From the NCBI GenBank assembly GCA_020446285.1, contig JAGREZ010000291.1, positions 1 through 5,172 on the forward strand: a stretch of 5,172 bases of DNA, given 5' to 3'. Below the pieces are notes generated by a model that worked only from the letters and a program-made list of their open reading frames with translations, did no database searches and had not been told where the DNA came from. The stretch comes from Geminicoccaceae bacterium (GTDB taxonomy: Bacteria; Pseudomonadota; Alphaproteobacteria; Geminicoccales; Geminicoccaceae). The translations under genes were made by a program, and so were the position numbers. Of this stretch, positions 1-5,172 are shown piece by piece (position 1 is the stretch's first letter; the number at the start of each line of letters is the position of its first letter).

Positions 1-2324
1 CCCGCCTCATACAATCTGTAGGCTATGCGGCCATTCCAGTCGGGCGTCTGGCCGAGAACGGCAAGACGCAGCCGGATGCTGCCGCCGGAAGAGCCGATCT
101 GGATGGTCCTCGCATCCCAGACGGGCACCTCCCTGCCTTCCGTATCGAGCAGCGCCTGCAGGTTCCCGGATTCGATATTGACGATACTGGCGACGACATC
201 GGAGGGCGTTCGATAATCGTCCAGCTCCCGGTAGGCCATGAGTGTCAGGCCGAAGGGCCGCCCGATGACCACAAGATCGCCGTGGCTCTCGCAGTTCGCA
301 TAGGCCGACATGCCGCTGCCCAGCCCGGAATCCGAAGCGAATGAATCGATCTGGCCGGCAGCCGGATCCAGCCTTCCGACGCCGATGGCCGGAACGCTGA
401 AAACGATGCCTCCGGCATGATCGACGGTGATGCAGTAGGAGGCCAGTTCGGTGATGCGGTGATTTCCGGCCAGTCTCGAAACGACGCCCGTTCCCGCATC
501 GATGCGGGCGATACCCATGGTCGTCGCGGCCCATATGTTCCCATCATCATCGAGCGCGATATCGCGGACATAGTCGCTGTTGAGGGAATTCGGGTCATTC
601 CTGTCATATCTGTAGGAAACGAAATTCGCAGGGTCAGCGAGATCGACCGAGATCAATCCGGCATTCTGCATTCCGACATGGATCCGGTTCTTCCTCTCAT
701 CGTGGACGATGGTATTGTGTATCGTCCCGGCCAGAAGATTCCTGCCGTTCACGATTGCCTTGATCTGGTGATTGTCGCCGGTGAGCGGATCCACCTCCAG
801 CAAACCGTCCAGACTGGCAAACAGGATCCTGCGATCCGGCAGTTCCAGCGCCATCGCGATGTTGTTCAACTCGAATCCCGGTGGTGGATCAGACACCTCG
901 ATCCGCGTCACCTCGAAGGTATCGGCGTCCATTTTCCAGGCACCCTTGCCGGCGATGGTGAGGAGAAGACCGCCGTCGCGAAGCGGCCTCGTCAGAACCA
1001 CCTTGTGATCGCCTATTCCCTTGAGATCGACCTTCCCGAAATCGAAATTGTCAGCGTGAGCGACAAACAGCTCGCCGGAGCCGTTCGTGAGCCAGATCCG
1101 GTCATCGTCCGTCATGGAAATATCGACGATGATACCCAGCGGATCGCCACTGGCGGTGTGAATGATATTGTCGAATACACGCTGGTGACTGTCGAAATAG
1201 AAAAGGCTCGGATACTGGCCACCCAGCCAGATGTTTCCGTTGCGGGCCCGCTCGATGGCGAACATCATCGTCGTGATCGGAGCCGGCCAGTTGTTGTCGT
1301 TGAGCGGAATGCGACGGAGCGTTTCCTCGCCGAGACGATATTCGCCGATGCCCTCGTTATCGGCAAACCAGAGACGGCCGGCATCCACCTCCTCGATATG
1401 CCAGACCGCGCCAGACGGAATCTTCCCGGCATGCTTCGCACCGTTGGTCAGGCGTTCGAACCTGAATTCGCGACAATCGGTCCTTGTCCTGTCGTTCCGG
1501 CATTCGACGCGATACATCCCTCCCCATGTCCCGATCCACAACTGATCGCGGGAATCGATCCTGAGATAGAGGATGCGATCGTCGAATGGCGGGTCCAGTT
1601 CCCGGTCATCGACGATCTTCTCCCATTCATTGCCTTGCGGATCGAAACGGTACAGCCCGCCCCAGGTCGCGATCCAGAACCGCCCGTCACGGTCCTCGGC
1701 CATCAGCCAGACGCGCGGGTCGACTTCGATGTCCGCAGGCGGGGTGATCCGTTCGAAATGCCCTCCATCGGCGAGCAGCTTCGCCAGTCCGCCGCCGAAT
1801 GTTCCGATCCAGAGCTGACCGGATCTGTCGACGAGCAGATCCTGGGGATTGTCGCTCGGCATGGACGACGGATCACCGGGATCATGGCGGAACCGGGTGA
1901 AGTCATCGGTCAGGGGATCATACAGATGCAGGCCGCCGCCCCAGCCGCTGACCCAGATGCGCCCCTGCGCGTCCTCGATGATCTTGTTGATGAAATTGGT
2001 GCCGAGATCGCCGGGCCGGTTGCCCGGAAGATAGGTCTGGAAACGCCTTCCGTCGAAACGGGCGAGACCGCCATCGGTACCGACCCAGACCCACCCCCGG
2101 CTGTCTTCGAAAATGTCGTAGACAACGCCTGAAGGCAGGCCATCTTCTGTCGTCAATTGCCCCAGAACCGGATGGACCGATGTCAGGCTGCCACGAGACC
2201 AGGCCTCATGAGCGACGAAGGCAGACAGGGCGAAAGCCACTGCAAAGATGTATGCGAAACGACACAAGTCACGCACATCCGCAATTTGCACAATATGCAA
2301 TATTCTCCGGGAACGACATGTCAT
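1..2324 (-). CDS. Two-component regulator propeller sensor protein, N-terminal 774 codons (3' end outside window)
   Basis: Read from the complement, this frame is open from 2324 to the left edge without a stop. Residues about 23-38 are hydrophobic (FAYIFAVAFALSAFVA), fitting a signal peptide or inner-membrane anchor, so the rest should be periplasmic. From about residue 57 (QLTTEDGLPSG, the usual opening of this family) there are fourteen W-[IV]-G-T-type propeller repeats, for example at 77-91, 121-136, 169-183, 214-228, 260-274, 363-378 and 595-609. They end near residue 697. A Y_Y_Y-type beta domain begins around 740 and is cut by the window edge. In known relatives this ligand-sensing module feeds a histidine kinase, GGDEF or DNA-binding output; which one applies here is not visible. 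The start is uncertain. ATG 2324 keeps a plausible N-terminus but has a weak ribosome site. TTG 2300, GTG 2291 and GTG 2276 are in-frame alternatives that also keep the hydrophobic segment. The frame stays open upstream of 2324. Confidence 0.9.
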   Translation of the reverse strand, partial: MTCRSRRILHIVQIADVRDLCRFAYIFAVAFALSAFVAHEAWSRGSLTSVHPVLGQLTTEDGLPSGVVYDIFEDSRGWVWVGTDGGLARFDGRRFQTYLPGNRPGDLGTNFINKIIEDAQGRIWVSGWGGGLHLYDPLTDDFTRFRHDPGDPSSMPSDNPQDLLVDRSGQLWIGTFGGGLAKLLADGGHFERITPPADIEVDPRVWLMAEDRDGRFWIATWGGLYRFDPQGNEWEKIVDDRELDPPFDDRILYLRIDSRDQLWIGTWGGMYRVECRNDRTRTDCREFRFERLTNGAKHAGKIPSGAVWHIEEVDAGRLWFADNEGIGEYRLGEETLRRIPLNDNNWPAPITTMMFAIERARNGNIWLGGQYPSLFYFDSHQRVFDNIIHTASGDPLGIIVDISMTDDDRIWLTNGSGELFVAHADNFDFGKVDLKGIGDHKVVLTRPLRDGGLLLTIAGKGAWKMDADTFEVTRIEVSDPPPGFELNNIAMALELPDRRILFASLDGLLEVDPLTGDNHQIKAIVNGRNLLAGTIHNTIVHDERKNRIHVGMQNAGLISVDLADPANFVSYRYDRNDPNSLNSDYVRDIALDDDGNIWAATTMGIARIDAGTGVVSRLAGNHRITELASYCITVDHAGGIVFSVPAIGVGRLDPAAGQIDSFASDSGLGSGMSAYANCESHGDLVVIGRPFGLTLMAYRELDDYRTPSDVVASIVNIESGNLQALLDTEGREVPVWDARTIQIGSSGGSIRLRLAVLGQTPDWNGRIAYRLYEA

Positions 2325-2340
2325 TTCATCGGCTCTGCTG

Positions 2341-2457
2341 ACAACAGCCGGACACGAAATCCGGACATGCTCCACAGTTGTGCGAAACATGGCAGCATTC
2401 GTCGCGCGCGGCAATTGTTCCCTCGACAGGCCACCCACGGCGAAAACAACAGCCGGA
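2341..2457. repeat. 12-bp direct repeat pair ACAACAGCCGGA
   Basis: ACAACAGCCGGA occurs at 2341-2352 and again at 2446-2457, 105 bp apart, both in the divergent intergenic region. On the other strand a related TGTCCGG is repeated with a 13-bp period next to the first copy (2347-2366). These could be operator half-sites for a regulator of either flanking gene, but no known motif is recognised. Confidence 0.35.
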
Positions 2458-2534
2458 TCCGGGGACTTGCCCTGCAGCCGGAGAGCGTGGATAGCTGATC
2501 GCCGGGTCGACGTCATGCCGGCCTCATCCGGGAC

Positions 2535-2538
2535 AGGA
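2535..2538 (+). promoter_or_regulatory. Ribosome binding site (AGGA) favouring ATG 2548 for the transporter
   Basis: AGGA lies 9 nt before ATG 2548, a workable spacing. It abuts ATG 2539 with no spacer, and ATG 2515 has no comparable site. This decides in favour of 2548 among three in-frame ATGs close together. Confidence 0.5.
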
Positions 2539-2547
2539 ATGCGCTTC

Positions 2548-3471
2548 ATGTCGGAACGATCACCATTGGCTGCCACACGGACCCGCGACCGGGCCGATCT
2601 TGCCGGGATTGCCGCGGCGGTCGTCGGTGCCGCCCTCTTTTCCACCAAACCCGTGCTCATCAAGTTCGCCTATGCCGATGGCAGCGTCGACGCGATCACG
2701 CTTCTCGCCCTGCGGCTGGCCATGTCCCTGCCCTTCTATCTCGCAATCGGCCTTTTTGCCGTGAGGCGCGCCGCGACACTCTCGCCGCGTCTCCTCGTGG
2801 CGATCATGGCGAACGGGCTTCTCGGCTATTTCATCGCCAGCCTGCTCGACTTCATCGCCCTCGAACACATCACCGCCCAGCTCGAGCGCCTCGTGCTGTT
2901 CACCTATCCGATCTTCGTTGTCATTCTCGGAGCGCTGTTCTTCGACCAGCCGCTGCGGCGCCTGACCCTGCCGGCCATGTTCGTCGCCTATGCCGGCCTC
3001 GCGATCGTCTTCGTCGGCAATCTGCGCCATGATACCGGCGGCGGCATCCTGTTCGGGACGGCACTGGTGACGGGCGCCGCCTTCTGTTTCTCGCTCTTCC
3101 AGCTCTTCGGACGGAAACTCGTCGGCGAGGTCGGCGCGACCCTTTACACCTCCATCGCCATGTCCAGCGCCGCCATCGGCCTGTGCGGCTACTTCCTCGC
3201 CTCGAATCCCGTCGCCACCCTGACCGGTGCGCCTGCGCCGGTACTCCTCATCGCCTTTCTGCTCGCGATCTTCGCCACCGTCATTCCATCCTATCTCGTC
3301 AATTTCGCCCTCGGCCGGATCGGCGCGGACGGAACGGCGGTCATCGGCAATGCAGGGCCGCTCTTCACCATCGCCATGAGCGCCGCCCTCCTCGGCGAAC
3401 CCTTCGGCCTCCTCGAAGCCACCGGCACCGCACTCGTCATCAGCGGAATGGTGCTGTTCTCGCGCAAGTGA
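2548..3471 (+). CDS. EamA/DMT-superfamily permease (10-TM transporter)
   Basis: A 307-residue integral membrane protein of the drug/metabolite transporter superfamily, made of two EamA repeats of about five helices each. Hydrophobic segments lie at about 18-36, 49-71, 82-102, 111-130, 143-157, 165-187, 198-216, 231-252, 263-283 and 288-304. Each repeat ends in the typical pattern of a proline-containing helix followed by an acidic residue: YPIFVVILGALFFDQP at 120-135 and GPLFTIAMSAALLGEP at 270-285. The short charged N-terminus (RTRDR) fits a cytoplasmic start. Length is normal for the family, whose members export amino acids, metabolites or drugs; the substrate cannot be told from sequence. 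The frame is open about 100 codons upstream to ATG 2248, but that extension is not membrane-like, overlaps the divergent sensor gene and lacks a ribosome site. The gene stands alone, with about 200 bp before the next plus-strand gene. No clear terminator follows it. Confidence 0.9.
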   Translation: MSERSPLAATRTRDRADLAGIAAAVVGAALFSTKPVLIKFAYADGSVDAITLLALRLAMSLPFYLAIGLFAVRRAATLSPRLLVAIMANGLLGYFIASLLDFIALEHITAQLERLVLFTYPIFVVILGALFFDQPLRRLTLPAMFVAYAGLAIVFVGNLRHDTGGGILFGTALVTGAAFCFSLFQLFGRKLVGEVGATLYTSIAMSSAAIGLCGYFLASNPVATLTGAPAPVLLIAFLLAIFATVIPSYLVNFALGRIGADGTAVIGNAGPLFTIAMSAALLGEPFGLLEATGTALVISGMVLFSRK

Positions 3472-3612
3472 AGAACGGCAACGCCGCGAATGCGCCCGAG
3501 GCAGAGCAGACACCCGAATGCAATATTGACGGCTAGCAAATCTCGCGCAGGAATGATATTCTACTATTGGTTATATAGTGTGATAAAAAAGAAAGTATTG
3601 GTTGAATTTTGC

Positions 3613-3641
3613 GATTCGAATCCTCTATGGTTAACAGAGTC
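3613..3641. promoter_or_regulatory. Cluster of three GANTC (CcrM methylation) sites, two forming a 10-bp palindrome
   Basis: GATTC (3613-3617) and GAATC (3618-3622) sit back to back and form the perfect palindrome GATTCGAATC. A third site, GAGTC, lies at 3637-3641. GANTC is the target of the alphaproteobacterial cell-cycle methylase CcrM, and hemimethylation of such sites is known to control the Caulobacter ctrA P1 promoter. The sites are seen directly; a regulatory role is inferred from position and gene identity. GANTC also occurs by chance in coding parts of the window. Confidence 0.5.
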
Positions 3642-3645
3642 GTAA
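3627..3645. promoter_or_regulatory. Candidate CtrA-type binding site (ATGGTTAA half-motif and TTAA-N7-GTAA)
   Basis: Position 3627-3634 reads ATGGTTAA, the reverse complement of the known CtrA motif TTAACCAT. Its TTAA (3631-3634) also begins a TTAA-N7-GTAA arrangement (3631-3645), one base off the classical TTAA-N7-TTAA box. The seven-base spacer contains a GANTC site. The box ends 22 bp before the start codon, so binding there would more likely block transcription from a promoter upstream or overlapping it than act from a standard -35 position. CtrA or the encoded paralogue could be the ligand. Confidence 0.55.
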
Positions 3646-3654
3646 ATATACAAC

Positions 3655-3660
3655 TTGAGG
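3655..3660 (+). promoter_or_regulatory. Ribosome binding site (TTGAGG) for the CtrA-like regulator
   Basis: TTGAGG sits 7 nt before ATG 3668. That fits well and supports this start, which is also where CtrA-family proteins begin (MRxLLxEDD). Confidence 0.65.
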
Positions 3661-3667
3661 TTGGCAC

Positions 3668-4519
3668 ATGCGAGCTTTGCTGGTGGAAGACGATCCTGTC
3701 TCCATGACCCTGCTCCGGCGAATCATGGAAGAGGAAGGAATGGTTGTCGAAACCGCGGAAAGCGGCGAAGAAGGGCTCGAACTGTCCAAGGTATACGATT
3801 TCGATATTGCCGTCGTCGACCTGCAGCTGGTCGACATGCACGGGGCGCAATTCGTGCGCCGGATGCGCAACGCCAAGGTGGAGACACCGGTCATCATCGT
3901 TTCCGGCAATGACAGTTCCGAGGAAACGGTGCGCTCGCTGACTTCCGGCGCCGACGATTATCTCACCAAGCCGATCGTCAAGGCCGAGTTCGTCGCCCGG
4001 GTCAACGCGATCGTGCGCCGTTCGAAGGGCCACGCGGCCCCGGAGATCAAGCTCGGCCGCATGACGCTCGATCTCGCCGCCCGCACGGTCAAGATCGATG
4101 GCGTACCGCTCAAGGTGACCGCCAAGGAATACACGATCCTCGAATTGCTGGCGCTCAGGCGCGGTCAGCCGCTCACCAAGGAGATCTTTCTCGATCACCT
4201 CTATGGTGGCGGCGACGAGCCGGAACAGAAGATCATCGACGTCTTCATCTGCAAGCTCAGGAAGAAGATTTCGGCGATCAATCACAACAAGCACAATATC
4301 GAGACGGTCTGGGGACGCGGCTATGTCCTCAAGGACCTGACCGATGGCGCGCCATCTCCCGCCGCAACCCAGGCCGCACAGGCGGCCCAGGCGGGAATGC
4401 AGCAGGCGGCGCAGGGTCTGGCGGAGCACGCCACCCCTTTCGAAGGCGCCGGTGACAAGGATGTGATTCCCGCTGAGAACGAGATCGAGCTCCTGATGCA
4501 GCTCATCACGCTTCAGTAG
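3668..4519 (+). CDS. CtrA-like OmpR-family response regulator with Ala/Gln-rich C-terminal extension
   Basis: A 283-residue DNA-binding response regulator. The receiver domain (about 1-118) has the acidic pair D8/D9, phospho-acceptor D51 in VVDLQ (the same position as in CtrA), S79 and K101 in the TKP motif. RRSKGHA at 117-123 links to a winged-helix domain (about 125-223). Stretches such as LTKEIFLDHLYGG (169-181), KIIDVFICKLRKK (188-200) and ETVWGRGYVL (212-221) are almost those of CtrA. The receiver is more diverged: DLNLPD of CtrA is DLQLVD here, and KPF is KPI. I therefore call it a CtrA paralogue rather than CtrA itself. Residues 227-283 form an extra tail, first Ala/Gln-rich, then acidic, ending LMQLITLQ. 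Canonical CtrA is about 230 residues and ends in Ala-Ala, a ClpXP degradation signal that is missing here. No partner kinase is adjacent. The 5' region suggests methylation- and CtrA-linked control. Confidence 0.93.
   Translation: MRALLVEDDPVSMTLLRRIMEEEGMVVETAESGEEGLELSKVYDFDIAVVDLQLVDMHGAQFVRRMRNAKVETPVIIVSGNDSSEETVRSLTSGADDYLTKPIVKAEFVARVNAIVRRSKGHAAPEIKLGRMTLDLAARTVKIDGVPLKVTAKEYTILELLALRRGQPLTKEIFLDHLYGGGDEPEQKIIDVFICKLRKKISAINHNKHNIETVWGRGYVLKDLTDGAPSPAATQAAQAAQAGMQQAAQGLAEHATPFEGAGDKDVIPAENEIELLMQLITLQ
4352..4430 (+). repeat. Imperfect Ala/Gln-coding repeat in the regulator tail
   Basis: The DNA for about residues 229-250 is an irregular run of GCC/GCG and CAG codons, giving AAQAAQ-like units (PAATQAAQAAQAGMQQAAQG). 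It could reflect replication-slippage expansion. The protein segment is low-complexity and may be a flexible or helical linker between the DNA-binding domain and the last 25 residues. Confidence 0.5.
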
Positions 4520-4532
4520 GAGCATCGGGACA

Positions 4533-4611
4533 GATGGAACCCGCCCGTCGGAGCCGGTTCGGCACTCAGCCCGGCTGAGCGTTGAAGTCGTCGTCCGAAA
4601 CGGGTTCCATC
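4533..4611. terminator. Inverted-repeat structure between convergent genes, possible bidirectional terminator
   Basis: An 11-bp perfect inverted repeat, GATGGAACCCG (4533-4543) with CGGGTTCCATC (4601-4611), encloses two small hairpins: GCCG-GTT-CGGC (4553-4563) and CTCAGC-CCG-GCTGAG (4565-4579). The second hairpin covers the cupin stop codon, and the right arm of the outer repeat lies in cupin coding sequence. There is no T-tract on either side, so classical intrinsic termination is doubtful. Confidence 0.35.
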
Positions 4612-4970
4612 CAGTCCACATGCTTGCCGTCGAGATGTTCGTGCAGAGCGATGTGCACCATGCCCTGTGTCGGCGTGGCGCCATGCCAGTGCTTCTCGCC
4701 CGGCGGAATCCACACCGTGTCACCGGCATGAACCTCGCGCACCCCACCGCCAAAGGTCTGGACGCGACCGGTGCCGGAAACGATATGGAGTGTCTGACCG
4801 AGAGGATGCGTATGCCATGCGGTTCTCGAACCCGGTTCGAAGGTTACACGAACGGCACGGATACGCGCCGGATCGGGAGCCTCGACAATCGGATCCTGCC
4901 ACACCGTTCCCGTGAACCAGGCGTCATTCCCGCGCCTGGTGGTACAATCGACAGCCCGGGTGATTTCCAT
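4566..4970 (-). CDS. Small cupin, (R)-hydroxynitrile lyase-like (Mn-dependent) family
   Basis: A 134-residue single-domain cupin. Motif 1 is TAWHTHPLGQT (50-60) and motif 2 is PPGEKHWHG (89-97). H53, H55, Q59 and H94 form the expected metal site and fall at the same numbers I recall for the manganese-binding residues of the Granulicella tundricola cupin hydroxynitrile lyase. H106 is also kept, as are DAWFTGTV (16-23), APDPA (31-35), FEPG and DWMEPV. Those enzymes reversibly join cyanide to aldehydes in vitro; the natural role of most relatives is unknown, so a different oxygenase or isomerase activity is possible. No signal peptide is present, so it is cytoplasmic. The start at ATG 4970 is chosen for its strong GGGAGGAG site 8 nt upstream; an in-frame ATG at 5012 would add 14 unconserved residues. 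The gene converges on the regulator and lies 102 nt downstream of another minus-strand gene. Confidence 0.9.
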   Translation of the reverse strand: MEITRAVDCTTRRGNDAWFTGTVWQDPIVEAPDPARIRAVRVTFEPGSRTAWHTHPLGQTLHIVSGTGRVQTFGGGVREVHAGDTVWIPPGEKHWHGATPTQGMVHIALHEHLDGKHVDWMEPVSDDDFNAQPG

Positions 4971-4978
4971 GAGCCCAT

Positions 4979-4986
4979 CTCCTCCC
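4979..4986 (-). promoter_or_regulatory. Strong ribosome binding site deciding the cupin start
   Basis: The complement reads GGGAGGAG, with 8 nt to ATG 4970. This is the best Shine-Dalgarno match in the window. An out-of-frame ATG lies immediately after it (4976-4978) but is too close to use. The site overrides the upstream in-frame ATG at 5012. Confidence 0.75.
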
Positions 4987-5072
4987 GTTGATTCCTTCGG
5001 ATCAAAGAACAAGACAGGCCCGAAAATACAAGACTGATCTTCAATTCGGGGCTGCGGAACCGGCTTGCGTCC

Positions 5073-5172
5073 TCATGCCGTCGGCGCCATCTGCCCCGCT
5101 GCGGCCCGCAGCGGCGCCCGGCTCGCTTCGAACAGCGTGCGCAGGCGGCCGACGGCCCGTTCGAGTTCGGCG
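5073..5172 (-). CDS. Unidentified protein, C-terminal 32 codons (5' end outside window)
   Basis: The complement has an open frame from the right edge to a TGA at 5073-5075. It encodes a C-terminus beginning AELERAVGRLRTLFEASRAP and ending AGQMAPTA. The codon choice is strongly GC-rich at third positions, and the amphipathic, coiled-coil-like pattern LERAVGRLRTLFEA looks like real protein. It is too short to assign: a terminal helix of a transcription regulator is one possibility, but nothing diagnostic is present. It is on the same strand as the cupin and ends 102 nt before it, so shared transcription is possible but not shown. Confidence 0.5.
   Translation of the reverse strand, partial: AELERAVGRLRTLFEASRAPLRAAAGQMAPTA

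Larger units (their letters stand above)
2325..2547. other. Divergent intergenic region between propeller sensor and transporter
   Basis: This 223-bp stretch lies between two divergently transcribed genes and should hold both promoters. I found no convincing -35/-10 pair. It contains a 12-bp direct repeat (2341-2352 and 2446-2457) and a small CCGGA/TCCGG inverted pair (2348-2352 and 2360-2364). Open frames crossing it on either strand have no recognisable protein content and no good ribosome site. Confidence 0.5.
3472..3667. other. Intergenic region with an AT-rich promoter zone upstream of the CtrA-like regulator
   Basis: The first part (3472-3540) has ordinary GC content, and I see no clear terminator for the transporter. 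From about 3540 to 3655 the sequence becomes strongly AT-rich, unlike everything around it. TATAGT at 3574-3579 is a five-of-six match to a sigma-70 -10 element but has no good -35 upstream. The region carries the GANTC cluster and the CtrA-like box listed separately. Confidence 0.6.

Noticed and set aside
417..2132. A 571-codon open frame on the plus strand
   Set aside because: It lies opposite the propeller sensor. Its translation is a low-quality mix without any recognisable fold, while the complementary frame shows fourteen propeller motifs and a Y_Y_Y domain. It is a shadow frame of GC-rich coding DNA.
2348..2364. CCGGA/TCCGG hairpin as a terminator or riboswitch element
   Set aside because: The stem is only 5 bp with a 7-nt loop and no T-tract. 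It lies in a divergent promoter region where no terminator is expected.
2157..2498. A 113-codon plus-strand frame, and the 100-codon upstream extension of the transporter frame to 2248
   Set aside because: Both overlap the 5' end of the divergent sensor gene, lack ribosome sites and do not look like protein. The transporter's membrane domain begins only after 2548.
2560..3513. A 317-codon open frame on the minus strand opposite the transporter
   Set aside because: The translation is extremely rich in Glu, Gly, Asp and Arg, as expected for the antisense of a hydrophobic membrane protein. The plus strand gives a textbook ten-helix EamA protein with a ribosome site.
3526..3531. TTGACG as a -35 element for the regulator gene
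   Set aside because: It is a five-of-six match to the -35 consensus, but the hexamer 17 nt downstream (3549-3554) matches only three of six -10 bases. The better -10-like TATAGT at 3574 is too far away.
3533..4753. A 406-codon open frame on the minus strand across the regulator, its promoter and part of the cupin
   Set aside because: It runs antisense through a clear CtrA-family regulator and in another frame of the cupin, and it would read through an AT-rich promoter region. It has no family resemblance.

Overview
The window looks like chromosome of a GC-rich alphaproteobacterium. The strongest evidence is a CtrA-family response regulator whose DNA-binding half is nearly that of CtrA, the master cell-cycle regulator of this class. 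Its promoter region combines a CtrA-type box with GANTC sites, the target of the alphaproteobacterial methylase CcrM. No RNA gene, insertion sequence, CRISPR array or phage element was seen.

Layout, left to right. (1) Positions 1-2324, minus strand: the N-terminal 774 codons of a large two-component regulator propeller protein that runs off the left edge. It has a signal or anchor segment, fourteen propeller repeats (enough for two seven-bladed propellers) and the start of a Y_Y_Y domain. Its output domain is outside the window. (2) 2325-2547: a divergent intergenic region with short repeats and no gene I can support. (3) 2548-3471, plus strand: an EamA/DMT-family ten-helix transporter. (4) 3472-3667: an intergenic region whose right half is markedly AT-rich and carries three GANTC sites and a CtrA-like box just before the next gene. 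(5) 3668-4519, plus strand: a CtrA-like OmpR-type response regulator with an unusual Ala/Gln-rich C-terminal tail. (6) 4566-4970, minus strand and convergent with the regulator: a small cupin very close to the manganese cupin (R)-hydroxynitrile lyases. (7) 5073-5172, minus strand: the last 32 codons of an unidentified gene.

The genes do not form one operon. The propeller gene and the transporter are divergent, the regulator has its own promoter region, and the cupin converges on it. The regulator is an orphan: no kinase or phosphotransferase gene is visible beside it. The propeller sensor could end in a kinase, but that part cannot be seen. The most interesting element is the regulator's 5' region, which suggests control by replication-linked DNA methylation and by CtrA, or by the regulator itself.
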